NCBI GenBank assembly: GCA_019925105.1
Contig: JAHGAU010000029.1
Location: 620,001-684,000 of the forward strand
Length of the DNA stretch: 64,000 nt
Direction of reading: 5' to 3'
From: Niebla homalea
Taxonomy: Eukaryota; Ascomycota; Lecanoromycetes; Lecanorales; Ramalinaceae
The notes below the pieces were generated by a model. That model was not told the DNA's origin. It saw nothing but the letters and a program-made list of their open reading frames with translations, and ran no database searches. Positions 10,216 to 21,723 of this stretch are shown here, one piece after another (positions within the stretch are counted from its first letter, which is position 1; the number at the start of each line of letters is the position of its first letter). A program made the position numbers and the translations under genes.

Positions 10216-11952
10216 ATGGCCATCTTCAGCAAGTGGAAGGCTTCGGTCCCCGCTACAGCGACCGATGTGGTCGAGCATGACTCCCACCTTCCCTCCGCCC
10301 TTGACCTCGAAGGGAAACAGTATGGCTCCTCCGAGACAGAAGCCATTCCACAAACACGCAATGAGAAGATTGACCCGGTATTGGAGAAGGTCGTCATTCG
10401 CAAGATGGATTGGCGCATTGTGTCCCTGGTCACGGCGCTCTATGTTCTTGCTTTTCTTGATCGTTCCAATATCGGCAATGCCCGAATTGCGGGTATGAGA
10501 GAGGACCTGAAACTTGAAGGAAGCGATTACCAGTGGCTTTTGAACATGTACGTCCTCTCTTGATCCGCCCCTAACGCGCCGAGTGATGGCTGATATCAAT
10601 TGTCCAGGTTCTACATCACCTACATTATCTTTGAATGGCAGGCTCTTATGTGGAAGATTGTACCCCCTCATCGTTGGCTCGCATGGGTCGTCTTTGGCTG
10701 GGGGGTCATTGCTACTGCGCAGGCCGGTACGGGGAGCTGGTCGGGCATGATGGCTCTTCGCTTCTTGCTCGGTATCTTTGAAGCCGGCTTCGGACCCGGT
10801 ATCCCCTACTTGCTGAGCTTCTTCTACCTGCGACATGAAGTTGGGCTTCGGATCGCCATTTTCCTGTCTGCTGCCCCTTTGTCGACCTCGTTCTCCGGTG
10901 CTCTTGCATATGGCATTACCAACGGTCATTCGAAATTGAGGAATTGGAGGTTGTTGTTCCTCGTAGAGGGAATACCCACCTTGTTGATGGCACCTGTAGC
11001 TTTTTTCTTCATGCCGGTAAGCCAGCTCCTTCTCGTCGATGTGGAAATTACTCGACTTTGGAGCCACTGACATGACACTGAACAGGACACGCCAGAGAAA
11101 GCGCGCTTTCTGAACGACGAGGAAAAGAAGATCGCGAAAGCAAGAGGGGTCAGGCAGGTTGGCGGCGTCGAGCGAGTGGGAGGCGTTATCTTCAAAGACA
11201 TTGGAATGACCCTTCTAGACCTCAAAGCCTGGTTCACAGCGTTCATGTACTTCTCTTGCAACGTGGTGAGCTGCGAGCGCTTTGGCCCCTACTCTGAACA
11301 AAAGAACAAAGCTGACAGGGCCCAACAGGGCTTCGCATCTTTACCAGTCTTCCTACCCACCATCTTGGAAGATATGGGTTTCAGCTCCATCAACGCTCAG
11401 GGACTTACAGCTCCACCTTTCTTCCTTTCTTTTCTAGTCACAATTGCTTCAACATGGATCGCAGACAAAACACAACAGCGAGGCTACATGATCATGTTCC
11501 TTACTTGTGTCGGAGGCATTGGTTATATCCTCCTTGCCACTGTCAAGACCGTCGGCGTGAGATACTTTGGCGTTTTCCTTGCAGCATCAGGCATCTTCCC
11601 TTCGATTGCTAACATCCTACCATGGGTCACAAATAATCAAGGCTCAGACACTCGGCGTGGTGCAGCGATCATGCTTCTGAATCTGATTGGACAATGCGGT
11701 CCCCTTCTAGGCACCAACGTGTTCCCACCGGCGGAGGGTCCTCGCTACATTAAAGGCATGGCGATTAGTGCTGCTTTTACATTCTTCACTGGGGTCTTGG
11801 CCTTTGGATTGAGAACACTGCTTGTGTGGGAGAACCGAAAGCTGGATCAAAAATATAGGTCTGGAGAGGATGGGGCGAATGGTGCGGTCAACGGGGACGG
11901 AATGGCAGTTGGAGAGGAGAATTATGGTCCAAACTTCCGATACATTTTATGA
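10216..11952 (+). CDS. Major facilitator transporter, anion:cation symporter family (allantoate/nicotinate permease type)
   Basis: Four exons: 10216-10547, 10608-11016, 11086-11265 and 11329-11952; 514 residues; introns of 60, 69 and 63 bases. The DAL5/TNA1/FEN2 group imports small carboxylates such as allantoate, nicotinate, pantothenate or biotin with protons across the plasma membrane. The signature is in the first third: FLDRSNIGNARIAGM, then DYQWLLNMFYITYIIFEW at helix 2, then RFLLGIFEAGFGPGIPYLL and NWRLLFLVEGIPTLLMA. About twelve hydrophobic helices can be counted, with the usual charged loop in the middle (DTPEKARFLNDEEKKIAKAR). The substrate cannot be read from the sequence. No catabolic or vitamin gene lies beside it. 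Confidence 0.88.
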
Positions 11953-12559
11953 ACTAGATGTGATGGATCCGAATACATATATGATACATCCCCGTTCAAT
12001 ATGGTATAGGATTACGTTGTACGATGTTATAGAATGACTACTTGACATATAAATCCCCTTCCTTATAGCTCCACTGACGATAAGAGAACAGGTTTTTCTG
12101 CTATAATCAATAGTATATGTAGACGGCAGACTTCAAATCCGCCGATTTTGGTGCGCAAAAAGGCCACATGAATCTCTGATGGAGAGAGAGGAAAGTAGTA
12201 GTAGGTACACGCGCTGTGTGGGACATGCAGGTTGGCTAGCCAGATATTACATTTAGCGCCCTTAAATGCTCAGGACAATCAGGTCCATTTTATAGTTCTT
12301 CGTTGACTACATGTGAGATAGGTGAAGCACATGATTGACCAGAATTATCAGTATAACTGTTGTTAGCTAGCATGGCGGTAAGAACTCTATGTAGCTTTCA
12401 AGCTTCGTGAAAGCTGTAGCCTTTGGCTACCTGTCGCAGATAGGTAGGTTCTTGCTTGGGGAATCTTCCAGGATTGAGCGTATCACTTTCAGCATTTCAT
12501 TTCAAGAAAGTCTTCAATCACTACAGCTAGCGTATTTGAAGACCTTTGAGCTAGCGAAC
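11953..12559. other. Intergenic between the MFS transporter and RTG2
   Basis: 607 A+T-richer bases: the 3' end of the transporter and the RTG2 promoter. Short open frames only; nothing recognisable. Confidence 0.6.
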
Positions 12560-14296
12560 ATGGGGTCAGAGAAAGAAGTGAAGCACCATTACCATGCTCT
12601 TGTGGACATGGGAAGGTATGCTATGTCTCACATCAAAAATAGTTTCTTGATTTTTACATCAACATGTCCCGAAGAATCATGGTCATAGTTGCTTCGGTTG
12701 ACAAACTCTCTTCTAAGCAATGGCATTCGGTTCTCCATATCCGACCTCTCACCTCCGACCTCGCGCATACTCCCAACCATCTATCAAGATCGTAGCCCCG
12801 TCTCTCTCTACGACGCCCAATACCAGAATGGCAAGAAAATCGCCATCCCCGACTCCATTATCGAAGAAGTTGTCAAAGCACTCCTACGTTTCAAACGCAC
12901 CTGCACCGCCTTCCATGTCCCAGAAACGCAGATCCGGATCGTCGCGACCGAAGCAACGAGGAATGCCATCAATGGGCAAGACCTCCTACGAAGAATCAAC
13001 GAGCACTTGGGTTGGAAAACCCAGTTGCTGTCAAAGGAAGATGAAGGCCGGCTAGGAGCCATGGGTGTGGCCAGTAGTGTGGATCAGCTGGAGGGGTTGG
13101 TTATGGATATGGGCGGCGGGAGTGTGCAGATGACATGTGTCAGCAAGCAAGCAGATGGCGAGGTTTCGATGGGTGAGAAGGGATCGATCAGCCTACCCTT
13201 TGGGGCTGCTGCATTGTTCGCGTGGATCGGGACTTCAAGTGAGCGACCTGAGGAGTCGTCGCTGTTTGAAGAGATGGTACAGAAATTCCAAGATGGCCTG
13301 GATGATCTAAACGTCCCCAAGGACAAGCTTTTGAGTTTATACTTAAGTGGAGGAGGGTTCAGAGGATGGGGCCATCTGCTAATGGCGCTGGATGAGGTGC
13401 AACCATATCCGATGCCGATTGTCAATGGATATTCGGTCGATGCTTCTCGATTCCTGCCCGAGGATATAGAGGCTTCTAATGTTCGAGAATACCGTATATC
13501 AAAGCGTCGGGCCTCACAGGTACCCGGTGTGGAACTGGTGGTGAAAGCTCTGCTCCGCGCCATCTCACCAACGACGACGCTGAGGACCATCACCTTTTGC
13601 CAGGGCGGCGTGCGTGAGGGCTTGTTGTACAATGACCTTGCCAATGAGATACGCTGTCAAAACCCGCTAGTAGTCGCAACCAAACCCTTTGCCCCAATTT
13701 CTACCAGCGACTTGCTGGAGATGATCACTTCTCTTATCCCTGCTGGTGCACCCCTTGACCAGAGTTTACTTGAAGCGACAGTCAATCTGCTGTATGCACA
13801 CGCATCTAATCCCAAGGACATACGCTCCTCGGCGGCACTGCGCAGTACCACGACAGGAGTGCTTTCCGCCACCCATGGACTGTCACATCATGACCGCGCC
13901 ATGCTCGGCCTGGTGCTTTGTGAGAGATGGCGAGGCAAAGTGGCGCCGATCGATGAGGGGTTCTTGCAAAGCCTCCAAAGGCTCGTCGGTCCACCTCAGA
14001 TTTGGTGGGCCAAATACTTAGGCAGAGTAGCCAGTGGCATTGCAGATCTGCATCCGGCTGGCATTGTCGGTCAAGATGATACTCGAGCGTTTAGGATCGA
14101 GCGATGTTCCTTGGTTACCGTTGGTGGCGAGCAAGAGGACAGCTCGGAAGGCTTAGCGATAGACATGGTGATCTTGAGCACGGACTCATCCCGGCAGGTG
14201 CGTGATTGGGCAGAGGATCTGTCCAAGCTTGGAAAGAAGAAGAACTGGGCAAATGGAAAAGACGGGATAGCAATCGGTCTTCATGTGAGCGCTTAA
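12560..14296 (+). CDS. RTG2: Retrograde regulator RTG2-like, Ppx/GppA phosphatase-fold ATPase-like protein
   Basis: Two exons, 12560-12615 and 12718-14296, with a 102-base intron; 544 residues. In yeast RTG2 senses mitochondrial state and releases the RTG1/RTG3 factors; other members of the fold are exopolyphosphatases. Splicing joins the halves of the first nucleotide-binding motif to give ALVDMGSNGIRFSISDL at about residues 14-30, which strongly supports the intron. Further actin-like-fold motifs are IRIVATEATRNAING, LVMDMGGGSVQMT and YLSGGGFRGWGH. The C-terminal half (QGGVREGLLYNDL onward) matches the RTG2/Ppx helical domain. Whether it signals or has phosphatase activity here is not shown. 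It converges on RPA2 with only 165 bases between stops. Confidence 0.88.
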
Positions 14297-14461
14297 TGCA
14301 TGGTGATAATTCGATATGTGTGGACCCAAGATACCTGTATATGTTATTGTAACTTTAATGCGTTACCTTCGAGTGAGTGTTGCTTGCATGCCCAAAGCAA
14401 GTTCTTGTCAGTACCGGATGCCCTCCAAAAGCCGTTTTCGGCAGTAATTCGTGATATCAGC

Positions 14462-17400
14462 TCAGGGACCAACATTGTACCTCATCTTCACTCCCATGGC
14501 AGCCAGTTCAACATCCAGAAATCGCAAGACACCAGGCACAGCCACTGTAGTGGTTTCCCCTCCTCCGACCCACTTATCTCCTCGACCATCCTCCCACTCT
14601 TCTCCAATGCCAACTGCGTTCCCTTCCTCCAGCACATCCTTGAGCTTTTTGGCACATCGTCTACATCTCACCACCCCCGTCCCCTTGTAATTCCTTCCCC
14701 TAGGGATGCCAAACCCTCCAAAGACCGTGGGCTGGGTTGACAAGAAGCTTCCACATGTCTTGCATATCCACTCGCGACGGTAATCCGAGCAGTTCAAGAG
14801 CCGGTCTTGCAAGAGGAACGCGCAACCATGAGCCAGCAAAGCATCGCGCTCCATCTCGCCCACTCTGATCCCACCGCCTCTAGCCCTTCCTTTGATAGGC
14901 TGCCCGGTTAATGGAGTCACCGGTCCAGTAGTCCTGACCTGGTACTTGTCGCTGACCATATGCCGAAGTCGCTGGTAGAATACCACGCCGACAAAGATGT
15001 CGGCGGCGAATTCTTTACCCGTGATCCCGGAATACATGGGTTCATTGCCATGGTAGTTGAAACCCGCCTCCCGCATCTGAGTCCCGAAGTACTCGGCAGC
15101 GGTGTCCTCCTCGCTGAAGCGCCAGGGGCTGCTATCCTGTGCCAGGCCGTGAAGGGCGCCGCTCTTGCCGGCTAGGGATTCCACGAACATGCCAATGGTC
15201 ATACGCGAAGGGAAAGCATGCGGATTGATGATGATGTCGGGGACAATGCCGCTTTCGCTGAAGGGCATGTCGATGGCGGGCCACTTCTGGGAGCAGACTC
15301 CCTTCTGGCCGTGGCGAGATGAGAATTTGTCGCCAATGATGGGGGCGCGAGGGACACGAAGTTTGATGCAGACAGCTTGGAGAGGCTCGTTGCCTATTTC
15401 AGAGCCCATGAGTGTCACACTCTCCACGAAGCAGGGTTCGGGGTCTTTGTACTTGTGGAGCTGCGTTTGGCTATCCGTGCTGATGTAGGGACATGCATCC
15501 CGTGAGGCCTGGGTGGGATCGTAGGTCACCTTGTGAGATGCGCAGAGAGCGTCACCTTCCTCTATCAGACTACCTGGTAGAGGAAGTCCATCCCCGTCAA
15601 CGATCCGATTCGTGTTCGCGGAGCGATAGCTGCCAGGAGCGAAGCCAAAAAGTCGTACGATTCCGGTATTAGAGCGACGGGTGCGACCTTCGGTGAGTTT
15701 GATGATTTTGGTCTTGAAAATTGTACCATAACCGAACCCGCGTTCGTGAGCGGACTTGTTGATGATCATAGCATCGTCCATGTCGTACCCTGTGTAAGAA
15801 ATGACAGCCACTACCGCGTTCATGCCATTCGGAAAATTGTCCAGACCATACTCATTATACAACGGCGGCCTCACGACAGGGGTCTGCCCCGTTTGCAATA
15901 AGTAGGCCTTGTTATCAGAGCGGTAGCGTAATGAGGTGCCTGGAGTGCCCATTGCCTGCTTCGACATTTGACATTGGTACATGTTTCGCGGAGATTGGTT
16001 GAAGTCAGAGAATGGGGTTTGATTGGCAACGATGGAGAGTATGTTCGTTGGTGAGTATTCCACGTGAGTCGATTCGCCGGATTCGATTTCCTCTTCAGTA
16101 CATGCTATCGACATGAAAGGCTGCTCGAACGGCCCGACCAAATCACGTCCTCCCAAAGGCAGATATCTAACAGGTCGCAGCATGCGAGCTGATTGTGAGA
16201 AAATGTACACCCCCGGATACTGGCCTCCATCTTGATTTGGGACATACCCAATCTCAAGCTCTAGTGGGATCTGGTAAGAGCCTTTGACTTTCCAATACCG
16301 CAACGTGTCACTAATGACACGAGCTTGTTTTGGGCTGCAATAGCCAATTATCCTACCATCGAGCTGCACCACCACACTGCTCCCTAACGACCCAGGTGAT
16401 GAAGCAGTGACACCAAGTTGGGCAAGCCGTTGTGGAAGGATGGCGATGTTCAGGTCTGACGTAGTAATCTTACATTTGTGCGCAAGATGATTGAGGAGAC
16501 CGCAGGGAGCCCCGTCAGGTGTATGGACTGGACAAAGAAAGCCCCAGCTTTCCGGCAGAAGCTTGCGGACCGCCGTGGTTTTCAATTGCGCGAAGAAACT
16601 GCCCCGATGTACCATGCGGAAGTGACTGATGAACCGATAGAAGTTGATCTTCTCCGCGACAACGGTAAAACCTGTGGTCTGCTGCAAGTCCAGACCAGAT
16701 GCGCTTTGGAGATTGCCTGTGGAGAGAAAGTAGTCGAGTGCCTGAGCGACATTGTCATTGACCTTTTTGATGACCTTGGAATGAAATTCTTGGATAAAGC
16801 CAGGATCCGTGAATCTGCGTCCCTCGTCATTGGCAGTCCAATCACGTACAGCGGCTTGTATACTCCTGAGCCAGTCGTCCATTTTCTCTTTGATTATCAT
16901 GCCATAAAGAAACCCGGGGAGCAGGATCTCCTGGCTCGATACAGCGTCAGGGTTGTCTGCAGCACACTCACCGGCAACGAGGGTATAGAGCTTAAGAACC
17001 ATGAAAAGCAGCATCTTAAACTTGTCATTATCTTGGGTCTCTGTGACCTCGACGTTCCCCAGATGTACAAGTACGACCCGGCGTAATAGCTCCGTCCCAG
17101 CCTCATAATTTGACATTTCCTCATGCACGCCCAACACGGGTTTGAATTTTTCTCCGAGATACTCCCTCGTCTTGTGTTTGCCGTTCAGCTTATATGCTTT
17201 ATATGTCCTCAGCAGTAGCTCAACTCGATCGCTGAGGAAAGTGTTGTCGGCGCCGCGAGATCCAGCGACGCCAACCAAGCCTTCAAAGACCTCTCTATCA
17301 CTAGTGTCTCTCAGGGCTTTGAGGATCATCATCACAGGTATCACATACTCATTCTTTCGCCAGGAGAATCGAAAGGTGATGTTGCCATCACTAAGGTAGT

Positions 17401-18169
17401 GCAGTACATTGGTCTGAGAAGTCTGGTCGGGCCGAACGCAGCGAATCTGCATGCCAAATTTGGTATATGTCGCCCCCCGACTAACAAATGAGCCTCTGAT
17501 GATAGCCATGGGGTAGTTGCGACGCGGCATAATCAGCATACGGATTAACTTCTCGTTTCCGTTCACCACGAAATATCCGCCTAACTCTTCCGTCTCCTCC
17601 TTTGCCTTGATCAATTGTGCCGGAGTGAGATTGCGCAAATGACACCGGTTGGATCGGAGCATAATGGGCAAAGCCCCTAGATCGCGAAGCTCTTTGTGCC
17701 ATTCTCCTTGATTGACTTGATACTCCAGGTTGCAGCTCAGCTTTCCCCTATAGGTTGCATGCCGCTCTCGACACTCGGCGGGAAAGATTCGTCGATTCTG
17801 GGTGCTGATCTTGTTGGCGGTAGAAAGAACAGCATGTTCGAGAAAGATTTCTCGCACTCTGATCTTTAAGCGATTCCTCCTTTCTTTCGGGGCACCATTC
17901 GCCTTCCTTTCTTTACGCTCTTCAGCAGTCTCCCTTTCTCCGTCCAGGGATATTTTGGTTCCAATGTCTCGTAGACCGGCTTCGAGGAGCTTTCCCCTCT
18001 CAAGCAAGGCATCGAAGGATCGGATGTGCGGATCAATTGCTTCAGCAAGACTAGGGTAGGCAGTACTCCTGGTGGGTGGATCCTGGAAAAGACGCTGACG
18101 CCGTGTGGTATCGAACTTTGTCGTCCATTCGTTTTGCGCATCTTCCAGACGCCCATTGATTGGAGCCAT
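14462..18169 (-). CDS. RPA2: RNA polymerase I second-largest subunit (A135)
   Basis: One uninterrupted exon of 1235 residues from the ATG at 18169. An in-frame ATG 12 codons upstream (18205) is possible, but MAPINGRLE fits the family start better. The protein forms one wall of the Pol I active centre, transcribing rDNA in the nucleolus. Hallmarks in order: LFQDPPTRSTAYPSL near the N-terminus; GGYFVVNGNEKLIRMLIMPRR in the lobe; TGYDMDDAMIINKSAHERG, containing the acidic pair near the catalytic magnesium; GDKFSSRHGQKGVCSQKW, the hybrid-binding segment; and the C-terminal zinc ribbon CKTCG with CRRC. The length matches yeast A135 (about 1200). GIPRGRNYKGTG between the zinc pairs is typical of the Pol I subunit and not of Pol II or III. 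Confidence 0.95.
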   Translation of the reverse strand: MAPINGRLEDAQNEWTTKFDTTRRQRLFQDPPTRSTAYPSLAEAIDPHIRSFDALLERGKLLEAGLRDIGTKISLDGERETAEERKERKANGAPKERRNRLKIRVREIFLEHAVLSTANKISTQNRRIFPAECRERHATYRGKLSCNLEYQVNQGEWHKELRDLGALPIMLRSNRCHLRNLTPAQLIKAKEETEELGGYFVVNGNEKLIRMLIMPRRNYPMAIIRGSFVSRGATYTKFGMQIRCVRPDQTSQTNVLHYLSDGNITFRFSWRKNEYVIPVMMILKALRDTSDREVFEGLVGVAGSRGADNTFLSDRVELLLRTYKAYKLNGKHKTREYLGEKFKPVLGVHEEMSNYEAGTELLRRVVLVHLGNVEVTETQDNDKFKMLLFMVLKLYTLVAGECAADNPDAVSSQEILLPGFLYGMIIKEKMDDWLRSIQAAVRDWTANDEGRRFTDPGFIQEFHSKVIKKVNDNVAQALDYFLSTGNLQSASGLDLQQTTGFTVVAEKINFYRFISHFRMVHRGSFFAQLKTTAVRKLLPESWGFLCPVHTPDGAPCGLLNHLAHKCKITTSDLNIAILPQRLAQLGVTASSPGSLGSSVVVQLDGRIIGYCSPKQARVISDTLRYWKVKGSYQIPLELEIGYVPNQDGGQYPGVYIFSQSARMLRPVRYLPLGGRDLVGPFEQPFMSIACTEEEIESGESTHVEYSPTNILSIVANQTPFSDFNQSPRNMYQCQMSKQAMGTPGTSLRYRSDNKAYLLQTGQTPVVRPPLYNEYGLDNFPNGMNAVVAVISYTGYDMDDAMIINKSAHERGFGYGTIFKTKIIKLTEGRTRRSNTGIVRLFGFAPGSYRSANTNRIVDGDGLPLPGSLIEEGDALCASHKVTYDPTQASRDACPYISTDSQTQLHKYKDPEPCFVESVTLMGSEIGNEPLQAVCIKLRVPRAPIIGDKFSSRHGQKGVCSQKWPAIDMPFSESGIVPDIIINPHAFPSRMTIGMFVESLAGKSGALHGLAQDSSPWRFSEEDTAAEYFGTQMREAGFNYHGNEPMYSGITGKEFAADIFVGVVFYQRLRHMVSDKYQVRTTGPVTPLTGQPIKGRARGGGIRVGEMERDALLAHGCAFLLQDRLLNCSDYRREWICKTCGSFLSTQPTVFGGFGIPRGRNYKGTGVVRCRRCAKKLKDVLEEGNAVGIGEEWEDGRGDKWVGGGETTTVAVPGVLRFLDVELAAMGVKMRYNVGP

Positions 18170-18931
18170 TGGAGAAGAATTCCTTATATAGCAAATAGAT
18201 CGCATATATCAAATCCTCATCATTCATTCGTTGGAAGAACGTTGGTGGAAAGAAAGTAAACAACAAAACTCCAAAGACATCATCAGCTTCTGACAGACAC
18301 GGTTGTTCCGTTGCGCACAGGTTGCATGGGAGACCGGGGGCCAGCTGTTCAACGATCAAAAGTTGAAGCTTGCAAGGAAGTTTGGTGTAATAAATATGAA
18401 AAGTGAATAAAGTGTCCAAAGAGGACTAGCTGCCGCAGCTTTGCAGGGATATGAGGGGAGGCGAGGGAGGGATTATTGAGGATGATTTGGATTTGATCTC
18501 CTGCAAGCTTGCAACCTTCATCAGGATATTGCCGCACTGGTGTGGATCACCTGCACATGGATGCAAAATCTACCTGAGCTTCTACATGCATCTGGCATAA
18601 GAGCGCATCCGAGTACCTGACATTGTATCATCGCGTCTTCGATGCGCATGTAATTGAATTGGAGCTACAAGATATTGCCTGCCATTTTCTGATATCTGGT
18701 CTTGCATAGCTTCTTGTTGGTATATTTGCCAACCTTTGATGCGCGCCGCATCTCATCTTGTCACGACTGTAGCGGCAAATTCCTGCTCTTAGGAGACTGC
18801 CCACAGGCAGGACAGATTGGCGTCATCGACATAACGCCTCCAAATCGTTCAAGCCAATCCGCCGAAGCAGCGTCCCCACGTCACAGTTCGTTTGTACCTC
18901 CATTCGGCCTCTCAGCGGCATACGCATAGTC
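18170..18931. other. Intergenic, divergent RPA2 / ARL8 upstream region
   Basis: 762 bases between two divergent starts. It should hold both promoters and leaders. No other gene seen. Confidence 0.6.
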
Positions 18932-19848
18932 ATGGCAGGCCTCTTCAAGGCCATCTATGAGTGGCTCCTGTCAAAATTCTGGTAAGTCAAAACGCAACTT
19001 GACTCCTTCCTGCTGCTACAAAGGCAATGGCAAGGAGGGCAGATGGCGGAGCTGTGTCTCCATTGAATCACGGTATCCTCTGTTATCTCGTTCATAGGCA
19101 TTAATGATGGATCCCACAGGTCCACCGAGATGGATGTCACCATGATTGGCTTGCAGAATGCTGGCAAGACCTCGCTGCTCCGTGTTTTGGCCGTGAGTAG
19201 GCCCATAACGCTTGACGGCAGCGAGACTGACCGGTTTTCGTGCAGGGCGGAGAATTCACGGTAGAGTTAGTGAAGATGCTTTTGGCTGTTGACTGGACCT
19301 TTCACACCGAACACTGACTTCGTTTTGCAGCTCAATACCGACAGTAGGGTTCAACATGAAGAAGGTGCAGAAAGGTCATGTCACCCTGAAGTGGTAAACC
19401 ACCCGAGTCTCGTGTCGGAGCCAAAGGACTGATGTGATTGGAATGCAGCTGGGATATTGGTGGCCAGCCTCGCTTTCGATCAATGTGGGAACGCTATTGC
19501 CGTGGGGTGAATGCGATTGTGTGAGTGAGATATATCATCTGCTTGCGACTTCGTGATGCTGACAATCAGTTGAGCTATATTGTCGATGCAGCTGACAAGG
19601 ATGCCATGCCTGTTGCTAAAGAAGAGCTTCACGGTCTCCTGGAGAAGCAAGTGCTGGAAGGCATTCCTCTGCTCGTTCTGGGCAATAAGTCCGACCTCCC
19701 CGAGAAACTTTCGGTGGACGAGTTGATCGAAGCTCTGGATATGAAGTCAATTTCGCACCGCGAGGTCAGCTGCTACGGCATCAGCGCCAAAGAAGAAACG
19801 AATCTCGACGCGGTGCTGCAGTGGCTGATCAAGAAAACAGCCCACTGA
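18932..19848 (+). CDS. ARL8: Arf-like small GTPase ARL8
   Basis: Six exons: 18932-18981, 19120-19192, 19246-19265, 19331-19393, 19449-19520 and 19575-19848; 183 residues, the size of animal ARL8. Introns are 138, 53, 65, 55, 54 and fit GT-AG. ARL8 acts on vacuole/lysosome and endosome membranes in tethering and transport. The N-terminal helix MAGLFKAIYEWLLSKFW lacks the glycine used for myristoylation in Arf, as expected for ARL8. G1 is GLQNAGKTS, switch 1 is IPTVGFNM, switch 2 is WDIGGQPRFRSMW with the catalytic Gln, G4 is NKSD, and G5 is near YGISAKE. The third exon has only 20 bases; without it switch 1 is lost. Confidence 0.93.
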
Positions 19849-20812
19849 AGGGGACTTTCACGAAGGCATGACTTAATGTGACTTGCACTTGCAGCGATTA
19901 GCAGCCACGAAAGGTCGAAGGACAAGACGATTGCCGGCAACGGCTCGGATAAGTGAACAATTCCTTGGTGAGCCATCGCTCGTTCAACTACTTCTTATGA
20001 AGTGTTCGACAACTGTGTTTCTGTTTTTGGTGACGAAATTTCTCCTCGGCGCAGGATTCTTTTGAGAAAGGAATGACAGGCACCATTGTAAGATCTCGTA
20101 TATAGGTAATTCGTGAAGGACCATTGTTTTATGTGCAGCGCAGAAATCGATGCATTGAGACATTCCTTGCTCACACTTGAACGACTCTTGGACAACAAGG
20201 GACATCTACCATTGCACACAAAAGACAAGTCGTGAGGTGGAAGAAGGAGATTCCTGGTTGATATATGGAGACTGGACATGGGTTTTGGATTACAACTATT
20301 TGACAACGCATTACCCTTCCTTGGCGCGTTCGGCAGATGGAAACCGAGACACCTTGCTGTACTTCTCAAACCGTGTGTGTATTTCTTGGGCTTTGCTAGT
20401 TACTTGCTTGCGTACGATAATAATTTCTTCACAGCCGTTCAGGCTTCATCGCCAAGGCCGCACCGCCCCCAAGCAACGCCACTGAAGAAGGCGCAAGAAT
20501 AATCCGTATACAAAGCTAACTTCGCCTGCATTCGAAATTCCAGCTTTTTCCAAATCACCCAGCTTCCAAATCATTTCTCATCCGAGTGGATGATCCGGTG
20601 GTGGTCACATCATTGCTCATCGTCTGAGCCACAGTGACCGCATTCTGTGAACTTAGATATAGGCCACCTTACCACTGCGTATCCTGTCTCTTGTTACTCA
20701 ATAATCTTGCAAAATTCAACCAGCAGCAGTATCATTTCGGCCTTGACTGTATAGCGCAGCAGCCGCTCATCGACATCTGGACTCAGCACCACCTTCAATT
20801 TGCAATCCTGTT
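19849..20812. other. Intergenic between ARL8 and the RCR-type gene
   Basis: 964 bases holding the ARL8 3' region and the promoter of the next gene. The short open frames have no recognisable content. Confidence 0.6.
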
Positions 20813-21469
20813 ATGGCACCAGCTTTGGTCGCTCGCTAGTAAGTCTCACACCCTGATCTAACCTCAGGCTTCTGGCCAGATGTCCAGCTTTCGCTCATCC
20901 ACGCTCAGTCTGCTCACTTGATTTTGTCTCACAGTGTTTGCAACTCCTATTATGGTAACAATTACGATTGCGATAGCTACAGCCCATGGTACAGCTATGG
21001 ACGTTGGATCCTCTTGGCCGCCATCATCATAGGAGCCTTCTTGATCTTCCTCCTCTTTGCGTACGTCGTGCCCAGTCACCTTTCCACATTCCTTTCGCTA
21101 ACATTTGTAATTAGATGCATAACCGCTCGTCGTCGCCGTCGTCGCGGAATGCAGCCTTTCCGAGGAACGGGCTGGGCGGGCGGTCAGACTGCACCCGGTC
21201 ACGGAGCTCCCCAGTACGCTGGTCCGCCCCCACCTCAATATGGAGGCACGCAGCCTCCTCAGTATTCGTCGCCGCCGCAGAATCAAGGATATGGGTACGG
21301 GCAGAATCAGTATGGAGGCGCCAACCAGGGGTACTTTGGGGGCCAGCAGAATGGTGTGGAGTTGCAACAGCCAAATCAAGCATATCAGCCACAACGGGGC
21401 GGTGATTCCGTGTATGCGCCGCCCGCTGGACCGCCACCGGGTAAAGGTGGGGATGGCATCATCAGGTAG
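20813..21469 (+). CDS. RCR-type single-pass membrane protein with PPxY motifs (chitin deposition / Congo red resistance family)
   Basis: Three exons: 20813-20838, 20935-21060 and 21115-21469; 168 residues; introns of 96 and 54 bases. Yeast RCR1/RCR2 are small ER or endosomal membrane proteins that lower chitin deposition and recruit the ubiquitin ligase Rsp5. The family layout is visible: a short lumenal segment with paired Cys and Tyr residues (YVCNSYYGNNYDCDSY), one membrane helix at about residues 29-48 (WILLAAIIIGAFLIFLLFA), then the basic stop-transfer ITARRRRRRGMQPFRGTGW. The tail is Pro/Gln/Tyr-rich and has two PPQY motifs, the binding type for WW domains. Which RCR paralogue it corresponds to is not clear. 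Confidence 0.83.
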
Positions 21470-21723
21470 CGGAAGGCTTGGAACGTTGCTCATGGAAGGT
21501 GAGGTCGGAGGATGTTTGCGGCGAGGCAATTCTGGTCTATATTTGCTTTTGAACGAAGATGCTCAGGCGCAAACATGAACAGGCATTGATACGTAATTTA
21601 ACAGCCAAAACCCACGCTCCAAACATGATCCTTCCTTGGAGTTGATATGATCATATCGTTAAACTGTAGCAAGCCCCTATCGACGGCCTACTATACCAAA
21701 GATGTCCCAGCCATATTATAGGC

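Noticed and set aside
10216..11952. Possible secondary-metabolite cluster around the MFS transporter
   Set aside because: The neighbours are a proteasome subunit and RTG2; no synthase, oxidase or regulator is near.
12126..12150. A tRNA B-box-like string CTTCAAATCC
   Set aside because: No matching T-arm stem, A box or acceptor stem around it.
12407..12688. A long plus-strand frame leading into RTG2
   Set aside because: The first part is unlike RTG2 and the last part reads through the intron; the start at MGSEKEVKHHYHALVDMG fits the family.
16478..17086. A 202-codon plus-strand open frame
   Set aside because: It lies entirely opposite the strongly conserved RPA2 coding sequence and its translation resembles no family; an antisense shadow.
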